Translations under genes and position numbers: made by a program | Part shown: one piece after another, positions 8,271-15,758 of the stretch | How positions within the stretch are numbered: the first letter of the stretch is position 1 | Layout: the number at the start of each line of letters is the position of its first letter | The notes under the pieces: generated by a model | What the model was told of the DNA's origin: nothing | What the model saw: only the letters and a program-made list of their open reading frames with translations | Databases searched by the model: none | NCBI GenBank assembly: GCA_023256405.1 | Contig: JAGDXK010000024.1 | Coordinates: 12,573 to 41,292 of the forward strand | Direction of reading: 5' to 3' | Length of the DNA stretch: 28,720 nucleotides | DNA from: Nitrososphaerales archaeon | GTDB taxonomy: Archaea; Thermoproteota; Nitrososphaeria; Conexivisphaerales; UBA164

Positions 8271-9066
8271 CTGGCATCACTATACTGCCTGTAAAATTAG
8301 ATCCATTCAATGCTTTAATAATATTTTCTTTATCGCCGGCCCCTACGAAGATGGCTGGTATGCCCTTCCTTGCAAGCTGAAGGGAAACATATAGCTTGTA
8401 GGCCATTCCGCCGGTCGCATCCGGAGAGCTCGAGTCCATTTTTTTCAGCACATCGCTGAAGGGCACAGAGTAGTTGCCCACTATTATCGGGACGTCTCCA
8501 ATGTAGGTCGATCCAGTTGACTCTCTGAGCGTTATTTGCTCTATGACCTCTCCGTTCTCGTCCATGATCCCAGGGGTTGCCATTATGAAAACGGCCCGCA
8601 CGATGTTTATAAAGCCGCTCAGCTTCAAAATTATCTCATCACCTCCTATAATTCTGAAGCCCCTTCCAACCTCGTATATGACATCGCCATAGGTAAGCGG
8701 ATGAACGCCTGAGGCGCTGATCTCCTCCAGCTCCCTCCTTATCCTCTCGTCCAGAGCCTGGGCTGGGAAGTAGAAGGTATGGACGCCGCTGTCGATAAGA
8801 AACTTCTGAACAGCTGAGCTCAGCTCCTGCATCTTAAGCTTCGTGTAGGCAACCCCCTTTGCGTGCCTTGAATAGCTGAAGCTTGATAGCCCGTACATAA
8901 TTGCCGCTGTGTGTCCCCATGATCCACCGCCGTGCACTATAAAATAATTCCTGCCTGCCTCGCTAAGGGCTCTTGAAATAGTTCTCAGGTTGCCCTCGTT
9001 AATAGTGAACGGCTTATCCTTGTAGGTTATACATGATCCGCCCAGCTTGACCGCAACGAAATCCAT
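8260..9066 (-). CDS. ipk: isopentenyl phosphate kinase
   Basis: Phosphorylates isopentenyl phosphate to IPP with ATP, the step specific to the archaeal branch of the mevalonate pathway. It belongs to the amino-acid kinase fold. The N-terminus VKLGGSCITYK carries the conserved ATP-site Lys, and GGGSWGH includes the catalytic His at residue 52, the feature that separates IPK from other kinases of the fold. The C-terminal DATGGMAYKL is the nucleotide site. I chose the ATG at 9066 because it puts the glycine-rich N-terminus where family members have it. A TTG at 9081 would add five residues (MLALS) and lies six bases beyond the mvk stop; neither has a clear ribosome site. The gene follows mvk by 20 bases. 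Confidence 0.93.
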   Translation of the reverse strand: MDFVAVKLGGSCITYKDKPFTINEGNLRTISRALSEAGRNYFIVHGGGSWGHTAAIMYGLSSFSYSRHAKGVAYTKLKMQELSSAVQKFLIDSGVHTFYFPAQALDERIRRELEEISASGVHPLTYGDVIYEVGRGFRIIGGDEIILKLSGFINIVRAVFIMATPGIMDENGEVIEQITLRESTGSTYIGDVPIIVGNYSVPFSDVLKKMDSSSPDATGGMAYKLYVSLQLARKGIPAIFVGAGDKENIIKALNGSNFTGSIVMPDVH

Positions 9067-9086
9067 GGAAAGAGCTAGCAACTACG

Positions 9087-9989
9087 CTAATATATTCTTT
9101 TGTCCTCGCCAAGGCTGAGCTCGTAAGCTCCAGCAACAGCAAGCCTGGCGACCCGTGTCCTGATTCCAGGAGCTTTCCTGACAGGAAGCCCAATCAGATA
9201 GCCTCCCCCTCCGGCTCCTGTTATCTTAGAGTACACTCCCATGTCCTCTAGCTTTTTAATGATTTTATCGATCCTCTCGTTGGATACTTTAATAAGCTTC
9301 AGGAGGCCCTGGTTCATCTTAAAGATTCTCCCAGCAAGCTCAACGTCTCCCTGCTGCAGCGCCTTCCTCATAAGCTCGGAGAGATGGTCTGCGATTTCCA
9401 CCAATCCTGAAAACACCTCTGGGTCTCTTTCTTTAAGAAGCCCGACATGGCTCACAAGGGCACCCGTGCTGCGTCTAATCCCAGAATCAATGAGCAGTAT
9501 TTCACGTATTCCGCTTTCCAGCCTGATTGGAACTTCCCCGCGCTTGAAGATTATTACCCCTCCAAGCAGAACGGCCCAAACATCCACGCCTGATGGGTTC
9601 TTGTGAGCGTGAGCCTCCAGATCCAGCGCCTCTCTGAATATTTCACTGAGATCTGGCCGTTTGCCAGCCACCTTATAAGCTGCTATAACAGATGCCGTAT
9701 GAAAGGCAGCCGAGGAGCCCAGACCTGCAGACCTTGGAATGAAGCTGATCACCTCTACCTTGACGTGCTTTAGCCCTGAAATGGCTTTTATCTTTTCCAG
9801 AACATGGGGCGCGGCAAACTTTCTTCCATTTGAAATCAGAACGTCGGAATTGCTTTCGCTTATCCTTACAGTTAAGTACTGACCTATGGCAGCCGCGACT
9901 GCTCTAGCCCCGTGGACAACAAAGTGTTCTCCCGTCAGGATTACCTTAGCTGGCGCTTTCGCTTCATTTGCAGCAATTGTTCCATCCAT
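9087..9989 (-). CDS. mvk: mevalonate kinase
   Basis: Makes 5-phosphomevalonate from mevalonate and ATP, a GHMP-family kinase of 300 residues. KVILTGEHFVVHG at 15-27 is the substrate-binding N-terminal motif, PRSAGLGSSAA at 85-95 is the ATP phosphate loop, the catalytic Asp is D136 in NPSGVDVW, and GAGGGG at 258-263 is motif III. The GEHxVVHG sequence and adjacent isopentenyl phosphate kinase distinguish it from homoserine or galactokinases. The ATG at 9989 is preceded by TTAGGACAA. Unlike most genes in this window, its likely promoter (10101-10112) lies about 110 bases upstream, so the mRNA should carry a leader of about 90 bases that includes the hairpin repeat at 10000-10030. It is probably the first gene of a transcript running to gltX. 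Confidence 0.94.
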   Translation of the reverse strand: MDGTIAANEAKAPAKVILTGEHFVVHGARAVAAAIGQYLTVRISESNSDVLISNGRKFAAPHVLEKIKAISGLKHVKVEVISFIPRSAGLGSSAAFHTASVIAAYKVAGKRPDLSEIFREALDLEAHAHKNPSGVDVWAVLLGGVIIFKRGEVPIRLESGIREILLIDSGIRRSTGALVSHVGLLKERDPEVFSGLVEIADHLSELMRKALQQGDVELAGRIFKMNQGLLKLIKVSNERIDKIIKKLEDMGVYSKITGAGGGGYLIGLPVRKAPGIRTRVARLAVAGAYELSLGEDKRIY

Positions 9990-9999
9990 TTGTCCTAAC

Positions 10000-10030
10000 T
10001 CTGACCTCCTCCCCGCCGTGAATGGCGGAG
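10000..10030 (-). repeat. hairpin repeat, copy 1 (resembles an IS605/TnpB right end)
   Basis: On the minus strand a 7-bp stem (CTCCGCC with GGCGGGG, one G-U pair) encloses a 6-base loop and continues into GAGGAGGTCAGA. The 18 bases GGCGGGGAGGAGGTCAGA are identical to copy 2 at 16432-16449 on the plus strand. The stem arms differ between copies but keep pairing. The form recalls the right-end hairpins of IS605-type tnpB elements, but no transposase gene is present. It ends 10 bases before the mevalonate kinase start codon. Confidence 0.7.
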
Positions 10031-10038
10031 ATTCCCGA

Positions 10039-10077
10039 GATCTTGAGGGTTACTCCCCTTTTGCGGGAGCTACTCAG
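10039..10077 (-). promoter_or_regulatory. possible structured leader of the mevalonate kinase mRNA
   Basis: Downstream of the predicted transcription start near 10080 the minus strand forms a CTCCC/GGGAG stem with a GCAAAAG loop, followed by the hairpin repeat at 10000-10030. Together they occupy most of the predicted 90-base leader. No known riboswitch class is recognised. Confidence 0.3.
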
Positions 10078-10100
10078 CCATTGAATAGCAGACATAGCAT

Positions 10101-10112
10101 GTATATATAAAC
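10101..10112 (-). promoter_or_regulatory. TATA-like box for the mvk-gltX transcript
   Basis: The minus strand reads GTTTATATATAC, a strong archaeal TATA match. It lies in the 215-base spacer between MEMO and mvk, and predicts transcription start near 10080, far upstream of the ATG at 9989. Confidence 0.6.
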
Positions 10113-10194
10113 GTTGCTGCCACCTCTGGCATGAACGGAGAGGTTTTCTGCTTTTTAAGTGTTTTACGCTTCGATCATCCAGCTTTGAAAAGGT

Positions 10195-10206
10195 GAGGCT
10201 TTCACT
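10195..10206 (-). repeat. 12-base motif shared with repeat copy 2
   Basis: The minus strand reads AGTGAAAGCCTC, overlapping the MEMO stop codon. The same 12 bases occur at 16410-16421, where they run directly into the hairpin of copy 2. Here 164 bases separate the motif from the copy 1 hairpin, so the two may be ends of one longer element. Confidence 0.55.
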
Positions 10207-11053
10207 AACGGTAAAAACCAATTGCCGAATAACCTACTACCGATGAATAATCTCCCGTGGTGTCTCCCGAGTTGGCATGCTTGAGGAGCCTGACCTCGCT
10301 GTAGCCTAGCAGGTTGCTTAAGTGGATCAGCACAGCAACTGGACCGTAGCCGCACATAGTAATATCGTACTTGCGTATCGTGGAGTAAAACGCATCGAGA
10401 TCTCTCTTCATTATAGCATTTATAGCGAGCTCGTCCTTTTTATTCGCCGAGTCAGCGGGCTCGTAGTGCGTGAAGTCCGAGGACGCTATTATGTAGTAGT
10501 TCTTCTTACCTTTTATCTTTCTATAGATAAGCTCTGCGACCTCCAAAGCGTACTCCTTTTCCATCAGCATCATTGATATGGGCAGGATCCTGAACCTCTG
10601 TTTTACGAACTGAAGATATGGCACCTGAACCTCTATGCTGTGTTCCCTCCAGTGGGCGGCATCATCTATGTCAAGTATTGACTTCTCGGAAACCAGCTCG
10701 TTCCTTAAAGATACATCAACGCTTACCTGTCCTAAGGGGGTCTCCCAGGCATCGGCAAGGGTGGTCGCAATGGGGCTGCCTAGGCCATAGTGATTTGGTC
10801 CTAGAATTATGAAGGTTGAGTCTTCCGGAAGGGCTGATATTTCAAGGTATGCATGAGCTGCAACGTAGCCTGAGTACTCGTATCCTGCGTGCGGAACCAC
10901 ATAGCCCAGAACGTCCTTGTTAAGCTCTCCCGGTGGAAGCCTTCCTGGGCCCAGGTCCTTTGAAAGGAATGTCCTCTTTATCAGGTCGAGTAGCTCGTCC
11001 CTGTTTGCTGGATAAAAATAGCCTGCAACTGCTGGCTTCCTAACCCTCAACAT
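10205..11053 (-). CDS. MEMO family protein (AmmeMemoRadiSam system protein B type)
   Basis: A 282-residue MEMO-like protein of the extradiol-dioxygenase-like fold. The conserved motifs are RKPAVAGYFYP at 5-15, PHAGYEYSG at 54-62, GPNHYG at 85-90, EHSIEVQVPYL at 137-147, SSDFTHY at 191-197 and CGYGPV at 234-239. The three metal ligands of human MEMO1 (His, His, Cys) correspond to H55, H88 and C234, all present. Its role in archaea is unsettled; MEMO proteins are linked to redox chemistry with iron or copper, and to AMMECR1 and radical-SAM partners, neither of which is in this window. It starts with ATG overlapping the rps2 stop by 14 bases, so it is the last gene of the rpoN-eno-rps2 transcript. 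Family certain, function not. Confidence 0.92.
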   Translation of the reverse strand: MLRVRKPAVAGYFYPANRDELLDLIKRTFLSKDLGPGRLPPGELNKDVLGYVVPHAGYEYSGYVAAHAYLEISALPEDSTFIILGPNHYGLGSPIATTLADAWETPLGQVSVDVSLRNELVSEKSILDIDDAAHWREHSIEVQVPYLQFVKQRFRILPISMMLMEKEYALEVAELIYRKIKGKKNYYIIASSDFTHYEPADSANKKDELAINAIMKRDLDAFYSTIRKYDITMCGYGPVAVLIHLSNLLGYSEVRLLKHANSGDTTGDYSSVVGYSAIGFYR

Positions 11054-11726
11054 AGGCGCCTTCTTCGAACTTGGTCTCGAAGTCAGCTGGAGTGTACTTG
11101 ATAGGCTCGTTGGGCTGAAGCGCTCCTGAGTTTATCAGATAGCTTCTGGCAAGAAGCCAGAATATCATGGCAAGGGCCTTTCTTCCCCTGTTGTTGCCAG
11201 GAATTATTAAATCAACATAATTGCAGACGTTGTTGGTGTCGCATATTGCTATAACGGGTATGTTAACCCTTATTGCCTCCTCTATTGCCTGCTTATCGAC
11301 CGCAGGGTCGACCACCATGACCACGTCCACGTTCTTGTAGTTAGGAAGGTATGGGTTCGTGAGCGTACCAGGAAGAAGCCTTCCTAGGTGGTAGTTAACC
11401 CCAGTGAGTTCCGCGAACTTCATTATGGGAGTGTAAGCGGCCTCTCTTGAAGTGTATATCAACACCCTTTTGGGATCAAACCTGGATAGAAACTTGCCTG
11501 CCACCTCAATCCTTGAGAGGATCTTGTTGATGTCGAGAATGTTAAGCCCATCCTCCCTCCTTCTGGCCACAAAAGGCTTCATGTGCTTCGTTGCGACGTT
11601 CGTGCCTATCCTTATGCCTGACGCTATAAGCGCGCCCTCAGTCAGCTGCACGTTTACCTTTCTGCTTTCGGCCTCTGCCTCAGATTTGTCCTCGGGCTGT
11701 TTCTCCGCGGGCTGCTTTTCTGACAT
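11040..11726 (-). CDS. rps2: 30S ribosomal protein S2
   Basis: Small ribosomal subunit protein S2 (uS2), 228 residues, assembled late on the 30S body near S1-like factors. It shows the archaeal family blocks GTNVATKHMKPFV, SRIEVAGKFLSRF, GRLLPGTLTNP, VVDPAVDKQAIEEA and PVIAICDTNN, ending in an acidic tail. The N-terminal 25 residues are Glu/Lys/Gln-rich and probably disordered. I chose the ATG at 11726, whose first base overlaps the enolase stop (TAATG) and which follows a GGAGG ribosome site. A TTG at 11744 would include that ribosome site in the coding region. The order rpoN, eno, rps2, MEMO, mvk matches the arrangement common in archaeal genomes. Confidence 0.96.
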   Translation of the reverse strand: MSEKQPAEKQPEDKSEAEAESRKVNVQLTEGALIASGIRIGTNVATKHMKPFVARRREDGLNILDINKILSRIEVAGKFLSRFDPKRVLIYTSREAAYTPIMKFAELTGVNYHLGRLLPGTLTNPYLPNYKNVDVVMVVDPAVDKQAIEEAIRVNIPVIAICDTNNVCNYVDLIIPGNNRGRKALAMIFWLLARSYLINSGALQPNEPIKYTPADFETKFEEGAYVEG

Positions 11727-12943
11727 TAAACAGTCGACCTCCAAAGAGGTATATTTGCCTCCTGCTCATTAATTCTTGCCAGTCTTATAAGTTTTGAGAT
11801 CCTTTCCCCACCAACGACCCCGCTCTTCATCAGAGCAGAGCCCATCCCAACAGCTATGTCCGCCAGATACCCCTCGCACACGTCCCCGCTGCGATGCGAC
11901 GTTATAACTGCGTAGCCGTTTTTGTGCGCTAGTTCAGCGAACAGCTTTGCCTGATAAACGGTTCCAACCTGGTTTATCTTCAGTATTACGCCGTTTCCAG
12001 CTTTAATTTGGGCCCCCTTCTTCAGCCTTTCGTAGTTCGTGGTGTAGAGGTCGTCGCCTACAATTAGAGCTTTAACGCTTCTTGTTAGCTCAGCAAAAGA
12101 CTCGAAATCATCCTCGTTGAACGGGTCCTCAACGTATTTGAGATCGTAATCATTGATAATCTTTTCAACATAGCTTAGCTGCTCCTCCCTCGTCAGCTTT
12201 TTGCCCTTTCTCGCATAGTTATAGACCCCGTTTTCATATAAAGTGGAGGATGCCATGTCTACCCCCATGATTATCCTTACTCCGTGCTCCTTTGACACCT
12301 TATCGATCGCTCTTCTTACAATATCAAAAGCCTCCTCGTCAGTCAGCTTGGCCGCCCATGCGCCCTCGTCACCCTTGCCGCCGGCAAATGTTGGATCCTT
12401 CTTCTCAATTTCCTTCCTGACCTCTTTATGAACAAGGATGTTAAGTGTGATGGCTTCAAAGGCGTTTTTTGCTCCAACCGGTGATGCTAGGAACTCCTGA
12501 ATATCAGGAGATCCAGGACCGGCATGCTTTCCCCCGCCCAACACGTTGCCAAGCGGATAGGGAATAGTAGGCTCAAGGCCTATCAGCGAAAAGATCTTCC
12601 TTCCAGAGGCAAGCGCTTCGGCTACCAGTGATGCGACTGAAACGGAAAACGCAGTAGCTCCTCCTATCTTTTCAAACCTGTCTGATCCTCCTATTTTGAC
12701 AAGTCCCTCATAAACGGCCTTAAGATCCGATGCGTCCACGCCTATCAGCTTACTTTTGTCGAAATTTACTATTACTGTGTTGAAACCGCCCTTTGGAAGG
12801 TGAACTACTTCAGTTTCACCAGTGCTTGCGCCAGCTGGAGCTGTAACCGTGGCGCTTGCGCTGCCAACCTGAACCGTTGCCTCTATGGTCTCATCTCCTC
12901 TGCTGGTATAGCTTGGTCTCAGAACTACATCCCTAATTTCCAT
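11726..12943 (-). CDS. eno: enolase
   Basis: Converts 2-phosphoglycerate to phosphoenolpyruvate in glycolysis and gluconeogenesis. The 405-residue protein keeps the active-site set: GASTGE loop at 38-43, GGGKHA near 137, general acid region DEGAW with E193, Mg ligands D229, E272 (EDPF) and D297/D298, catalytic K322 in LKINQVGT, and SHRSGD further on. It is slightly shorter than most archaeal enolases (about 415-430), mainly at the C-terminus, without loss of catalytic residues. It starts with ATG immediately after the rpoN stop, behind an AGGAGGA ribosome site inside the rpoN coding end, so translation is coupled. Its place between RNA polymerase and ribosomal genes is a conserved archaeal arrangement. 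Confidence 0.97.
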   Translation of the reverse strand: MEIRDVVLRPSYTSRGDETIEATVQVGSASATVTAPAGASTGETEVVHLPKGGFNTVIVNFDKSKLIGVDASDLKAVYEGLVKIGGSDRFEKIGGATAFSVSVASLVAEALASGRKIFSLIGLEPTIPYPLGNVLGGGKHAGPGSPDIQEFLASPVGAKNAFEAITLNILVHKEVRKEIEKKDPTFAGGKGDEGAWAAKLTDEEAFDIVRRAIDKVSKEHGVRIIMGVDMASSTLYENGVYNYARKGKKLTREEQLSYVEKIINDYDLKYVEDPFNEDDFESFAELTRSVKALIVGDDLYTTNYERLKKGAQIKAGNGVILKINQVGTVYQAKLFAELAHKNGYAVITSHRSGDVCEGYLADIAVGMGSALMKSGVVGGERISKLIRLARINEQEANIPLWRSTV

Positions 12944-13174
12944 CTAAATTTCTTCCTCCTTCTCTCTGAGCAGCGCTGAGGCCTCAGCATAAGGAATCAT
13001 TTTGTTAAGAACTTCAAAGTTGCTTAGAATCATCCTTCTGCAGCAGTACCTTTTGACGCCAAGCTTGTCAAGCGCCTTTGATGGCTCTATCCCCTTGGCC
13101 ACAAGGGCGTTAAATTTTTCGTATTTATCTCCTAACAGAGCACCACAGCTAAAACACCTAATTGGCGAAAGCAT
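12944..13174 (-). CDS. rpoN: DNA-directed RNA polymerase subunit N (Rpb10 homologue)
   Basis: Small zinc-binding subunit of archaeal RNA polymerase, 76 residues, that helps assemble the D/L/N/P platform. The zinc ligands are C7 and C10 (CFSCG) and C44 and C45 (CCRRM), the signature of the family. Length is near normal (typically 60-75), with a short charged C-terminal tail. The ATG at 13174 is supported by a TATA box at 13196-13206 placed about 26 bases upstream, so the transcript is leaderless and this gene opens the operon. Many archaea have L18e, L13 and S9 before rpoN and rpoK after it; here none of these is adjacent. Confidence 0.97.
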   Translation of the reverse strand: MLSPIRCFSCGALLGDKYEKFNALVAKGIEPSKALDKLGVKRYCCRRMILSNFEVLNKMIPYAEASALLREKEEEI

Positions 13175-13195
13175 CGTGATACCTTTTTTAAGTTC

Positions 13196-13206
13196 ACATA
13201 TAAACT
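13196..13206 (-). promoter_or_regulatory. TATA box of the rpoN-eno-rps2-MEMO operon
   Basis: The minus strand reads GTTTATATGTG, centred about 26 bases before the rpoN ATG at 13174. It begins one base after the GDPD stop codon, so the two units are separate but tightly packed. Confidence 0.6.
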
Positions 13207-13950
13207 TTACTTATGATGCGACTGAGCCTTTCTGCAGAGCTGCACCAGAAGATTAGGATAGTCGCTCGTTATGTCGTCGACGCCCATGTTACAGAAACGG
13301 GTTATCGATTCCCTGTCGTTGATGGTCCAGACCCCTAGCTTCAGCCCCTCCTCGTGCAGCTTTTTCACGTCATCGCTGTCGTATACTAGGCCTGAAAAGG
13401 CATGAACCCATGAAGCATTAAGCCTTTTTGCAACGTCAATGAACCAGTGAGGCCTTCCCTCTATTATTATTCCTGTGTTTATTTGAGGATTGAGCTCCTT
13501 TACGGCCTGAAGGGAGTCGAAATCAAAAGAAATTATCTGTACCCTGTCCAGAAGGTTTAGCCTTTCTACGGCGTCCACAACCTTTTCCTCTATTCCCGGA
13601 TAAATCCTTGAGCTGTGCTTTATTTCTATCTTGTAGAGTATTCTGTTTCCAAATTCCTTCAAAACCTCCTCCAGCAGTGGCACCTTCGTTCCCCTGAACT
13701 TCTCGGAGAACTTGAGACCAGCATCCAGAGCTTTTATCTCAGCGGATGTAAGATCCTTTATGTACCCTGAGCCGTTCGTTGTTCTGTCAACCCTGTCATC
13801 GTGCATTACTATTACCTCTCCATCCTTCGAAAGATGAACGTCCAGTTCCACCCCATCAACTCCGTACTCAACGGCCGTCCTGAAGGAGGGCAACGTGTTC
13901 TCGGGTGCCAGCCCTCTTGCGCCCCTATGTCCATAGAGAAGTACTCCCAT
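13207..13950 (-). CDS. glycerophosphodiester phosphodiesterase
   Basis: Hydrolyses glycerophosphodiesters to glycerol phosphate and an alcohol, taking part in lipid turnover. With the ATG at 13950 the protein has 247 residues and no signal peptide, so it is cytosolic. The TIM-barrel family marks are GHRG with H8 and R9, PENT at 16-19, metal ligands E35 and D37 in VELDVHL, and catalytic H50 in VMHDD; KIEIK and WTINDRE further on are also typical. A longer frame from 14025 would overlap thymidine kinase by 35 bases; I reject it because a TATATAAAAG box at 13971-13980 stands 26 bases before 13950 and inside that extension. Archaeal lipids have sn-glycerol-1-phosphate backbones, so the natural substrate may differ from the bacterial one. 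Confidence 0.92.
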   Translation of the reverse strand: MGVLLYGHRGARGLAPENTLPSFRTAVEYGVDGVELDVHLSKDGEVIVMHDDRVDRTTNGSGYIKDLTSAEIKALDAGLKFSEKFRGTKVPLLEEVLKEFGNRILYKIEIKHSSRIYPGIEEKVVDAVERLNLLDRVQIISFDFDSLQAVKELNPQINTGIIIEGRPHWFIDVAKRLNASWVHAFSGLVYDSDDVKKLHEEGLKLGVWTINDRESITRFCNMGVDDITSDYPNLLVQLCRKAQSHHK

Positions 13951-13970
13951 GTCTGAATTAAATTGCTCCC

Positions 13971-13980
13971 CTTTTATATA
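13971..13980 (-). promoter_or_regulatory. TATA box of the GDPD gene
   Basis: The minus strand reads TATATAAAAG, a near-ideal archaeal TATA sequence, centred about 26 bases before the ATG at 13950. It decides the GDPD start and predicts a leaderless transcript. It lies between that start and the end of thymidine kinase. Confidence 0.7.
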
Positions 13981-13990
13981 CTTGAGCCCC

Positions 13991-14521
13991 TCAGGCTTTT
14001 CTGTGTAATCGGCATCTTGGCTCATATATATCAGCGCCCCCTATTAGTATCTCCTCAGAGGACCCGTGCTTTCTGAAGGAGAAAGTAGCAGGCTCCCCGC
14101 ACACGGAACATATGGCTGTAAGTTTCACCACTTCGTCGGCCACCGCCAAAATATACGGCATTGATCCAAAAGGCTTGCCAAGGTAGTTCTTGTCCAGGCC
14201 TGCAAGGACAACCCTTTTGCCCTCGTCAGCCAGCTTCATTATAACGTCAACGATTTCGTTGCTATAGAACTGCGCCTCATCTATGCCGATCACGTCAAAG
14301 CTCTTTCCAATTTCATAGATTTTGTCTGGATCTGGAGTTATGATGGCCTTCATCCTTCTTCCATCATGGCTCACAACATCCTCGCCGTATCTTGTATCCA
14401 GGCTGTGCTTGAAGAGCACGACCCTCTTTCTTGCCAGCTCGTACTTGTGAAGCTCAACCAGAAGCTCCTCAGTCTTTCTGCTGAACATGGGTCCAGTAAA
14501 GACCTTAATCCATCCCTGCAT
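13991..14521 (-). CDS. tdk: thymidine kinase (type II, zinc-containing)
   Basis: Phosphorylates thymidine for nucleotide salvage. The 176-residue protein has the P-loop GPMFSRKT at 10-17, the catalytic acid E82 in DEAQF at 81-85, and the lasso-domain zinc ligands C138, C141, C170 and H173. The last ligand is His rather than Cys, a variation seen in this family. Length is normal for a bacterial/archaeal type II enzyme. A TATA-like box lies at 14541-14550, about 25 bases before the ATG, so the mRNA is probably leaderless. The stop comes 41 bases before the GDPD start. Thymidine kinase is patchily present in archaea, so transfer is possible, but base composition does not differ visibly from its neighbours. 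Confidence 0.94.
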   Translation of the reverse strand: MQGWIKVFTGPMFSRKTEELLVELHKYELARKRVVLFKHSLDTRYGEDVVSHDGRRMKAIITPDPDKIYEIGKSFDVIGIDEAQFYSNEIVDVIMKLADEGKRVVLAGLDKNYLGKPFGSMPYILAVADEVVKLTAICSVCGEPATFSFRKHGSSEEILIGGADIYEPRCRLHRKA

Positions 14522-14540
14522 GTCAAAACTATAGACTGAT

Positions 14541-14550
14541 AAAATATAAT
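14541..14550 (-). promoter_or_regulatory. TATA-like box for thymidine kinase
   Basis: The minus strand reads ATTATATTTT, centred about 25 bases before the ATG at 14521. It is in the 70-base gap between aconitase X and thymidine kinase. Confidence 0.55.
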
Positions 14551-14591
14551 TTTGACAGAGCGGAAATATTTAACAAACGAATAAAAGGTTT

Positions 14592-15758
14592 TCACGTCTT
14601 TTCAGTATATCTTTCAATCATTTCGCTCATATCCATGACCTTCACGTTGACCTTTGACTGATGCTTCGTGTAGAATACGTGCTTCACGCTGTTGGTGGCA
14701 ACCGAAATGTAGCCGAAGGTCTCGGGCAGATATGAGAGTGATGGACAGACCTCCGTGAAGATCCTGGCGCCGCTCAGGCTCAGGATGGTTTTTTGCTCGT
14801 CCGTTATGTTCTGAAGGCTTTTTGAGTCCGCAAATATAAGCATAGGTATCTTAAGCCTCCTTCCGGCGAGCGCTTCAGTTAGCTCGGAAAGCTCTTTCTC
14901 TGCAATAAAAGGACAGCCAAGGACTATAGCCTGTGGTTCTGCCTGATCGCTCAGGGCCTGCAGAGCAGTTGTTATGTCCTTCTCTTCCAGCACGATTTCC
15001 TCAACTTCCTCAGAGCTTCCTCCACTTTCAATGACGAACATGGGCTGAGGACCATAAGTGCCAATCGCTGCCGAAAGGGACTTCAGCTCTGGCCTGCTTG
15101 CACCCTCTATGCCCTTTATGCTTACTATTTCGACAGTGCTCTTGCCTATTATGTAACCAAGAGCTCCAAACCTCGCCTCGCCCTTTATTCTAAAGTTGAG
15201 CCTGATCCTCTTTTTCGGCCTTCTGTTTTCATCAAGGTGCATTCCATAGTTGGGAGTAATTCCCAGAACCGCAGCGGCCAGGGCGCTTATCCCGCCCTCC
15301 TTATTTGTGTACAGCCCAAGGACGGAATTGCCGTAAACCACAGCTGAGCTCTCAGCCCAGCTCACATGATCGCCCCTCGAGGGTAGGTTCTGCCCTTCAT
15401 AAGGAGTGCAGGTGCAGCTTCCAGTGCTCCCCATCCTCTTAAATGCTTCATAAATCATCCTCTGTTTCTCAACGATCGTGCCCCTAAACTCCTCTGAAAC
15501 ATACGTAACGGGAGCCCCACATGGGTTTATTGTTGTCGGTACGGTGAACCTTGTGCTTCTTGAAAGATCCTGAAGGAGCTCGAGACCAGCATCGCCTATA
15601 TTATAGTAGTTTACGCCGGATATGTGAGCGCTAGTTATTTTCACGTATCCGCTGGCCCTCATAGCCCTGGCTATTGATTTAAGAACCTTTGCGGCTATCT
15701 GCGCTCCCTCCCCGAGCTCCCCATTCAGAGCCCTGTCAACCAGTTCCTCATACGACAT
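14592..15758 (-). CDS. acnX: aconitase X catalytic (large) subunit, probable phosphomevalonate dehydratase large subunit
   Basis: A 388-residue protein of the aconitase X (DUF521) family. In the archaeal mevalonate pathway this family dehydrates 5-phosphomevalonate to trans-anhydromevalonate 5-phosphate. It has family blocks GDAGLELL at 55-62, TTINPCGAP at 75-83, GSCTCTPYEGQNLP at 113-126, WAESSAV at 134-140 and VLGCPF at 279-284, with C80, C115/C117, C282 and C338 as candidate iron-sulfur ligands. Only the large subunit is present; the small swivel subunit (DUF126) is not in this window. Other family members act on cis-3-hydroxy-L-proline, but the nearby mvk and ipk genes and the archaeal setting favour phosphomevalonate. 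The ATG overlaps the upstream hydrolase stop by 11 bases. Confidence 0.88.
   Translation of the reverse strand: MSYEELVDRALNGELGEGAQIAAKVLKSIARAMRASGYVKITSAHISGVNYYNIGDAGLELLQDLSRSTRFTVPTTINPCGAPVTYVSEEFRGTIVEKQRMIYEAFKRMGSTGSCTCTPYEGQNLPSRGDHVSWAESSAVVYGNSVLGLYTNKEGGISALAAAVLGITPNYGMHLDENRRPKKRIRLNFRIKGEARFGALGYIIGKSTVEIVSIKGIEGASRPELKSLSAAIGTYGPQPMFVIESGGSSEEVEEIVLEEKDITTALQALSDQAEPQAIVLGCPFIAEKELSELTEALAGRRLKIPMLIFADSKSLQNITDEQKTILSLSGARIFTEVCPSLSYLPETFGYISVATNSVKHVFYTKHQSKVNVKVMDMSEMIERYTEKT

Noticed and set aside
9964..10221. An 85-codon minus frame over the mvk upstream region, sharing GGEEVR with a plus frame at 16156-16476
   Set aside because: The shared residues come only from the 18-base repeat read in the same frame. 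The rest of the two frames is unrelated and overlaps real genes or promoters.
13951..14025. A 25-residue N-terminal extension of the GDPD
   Set aside because: It overlaps thymidine kinase and contains the TATA box for the shorter start; the GDPD family begins close to the GHRG motif.
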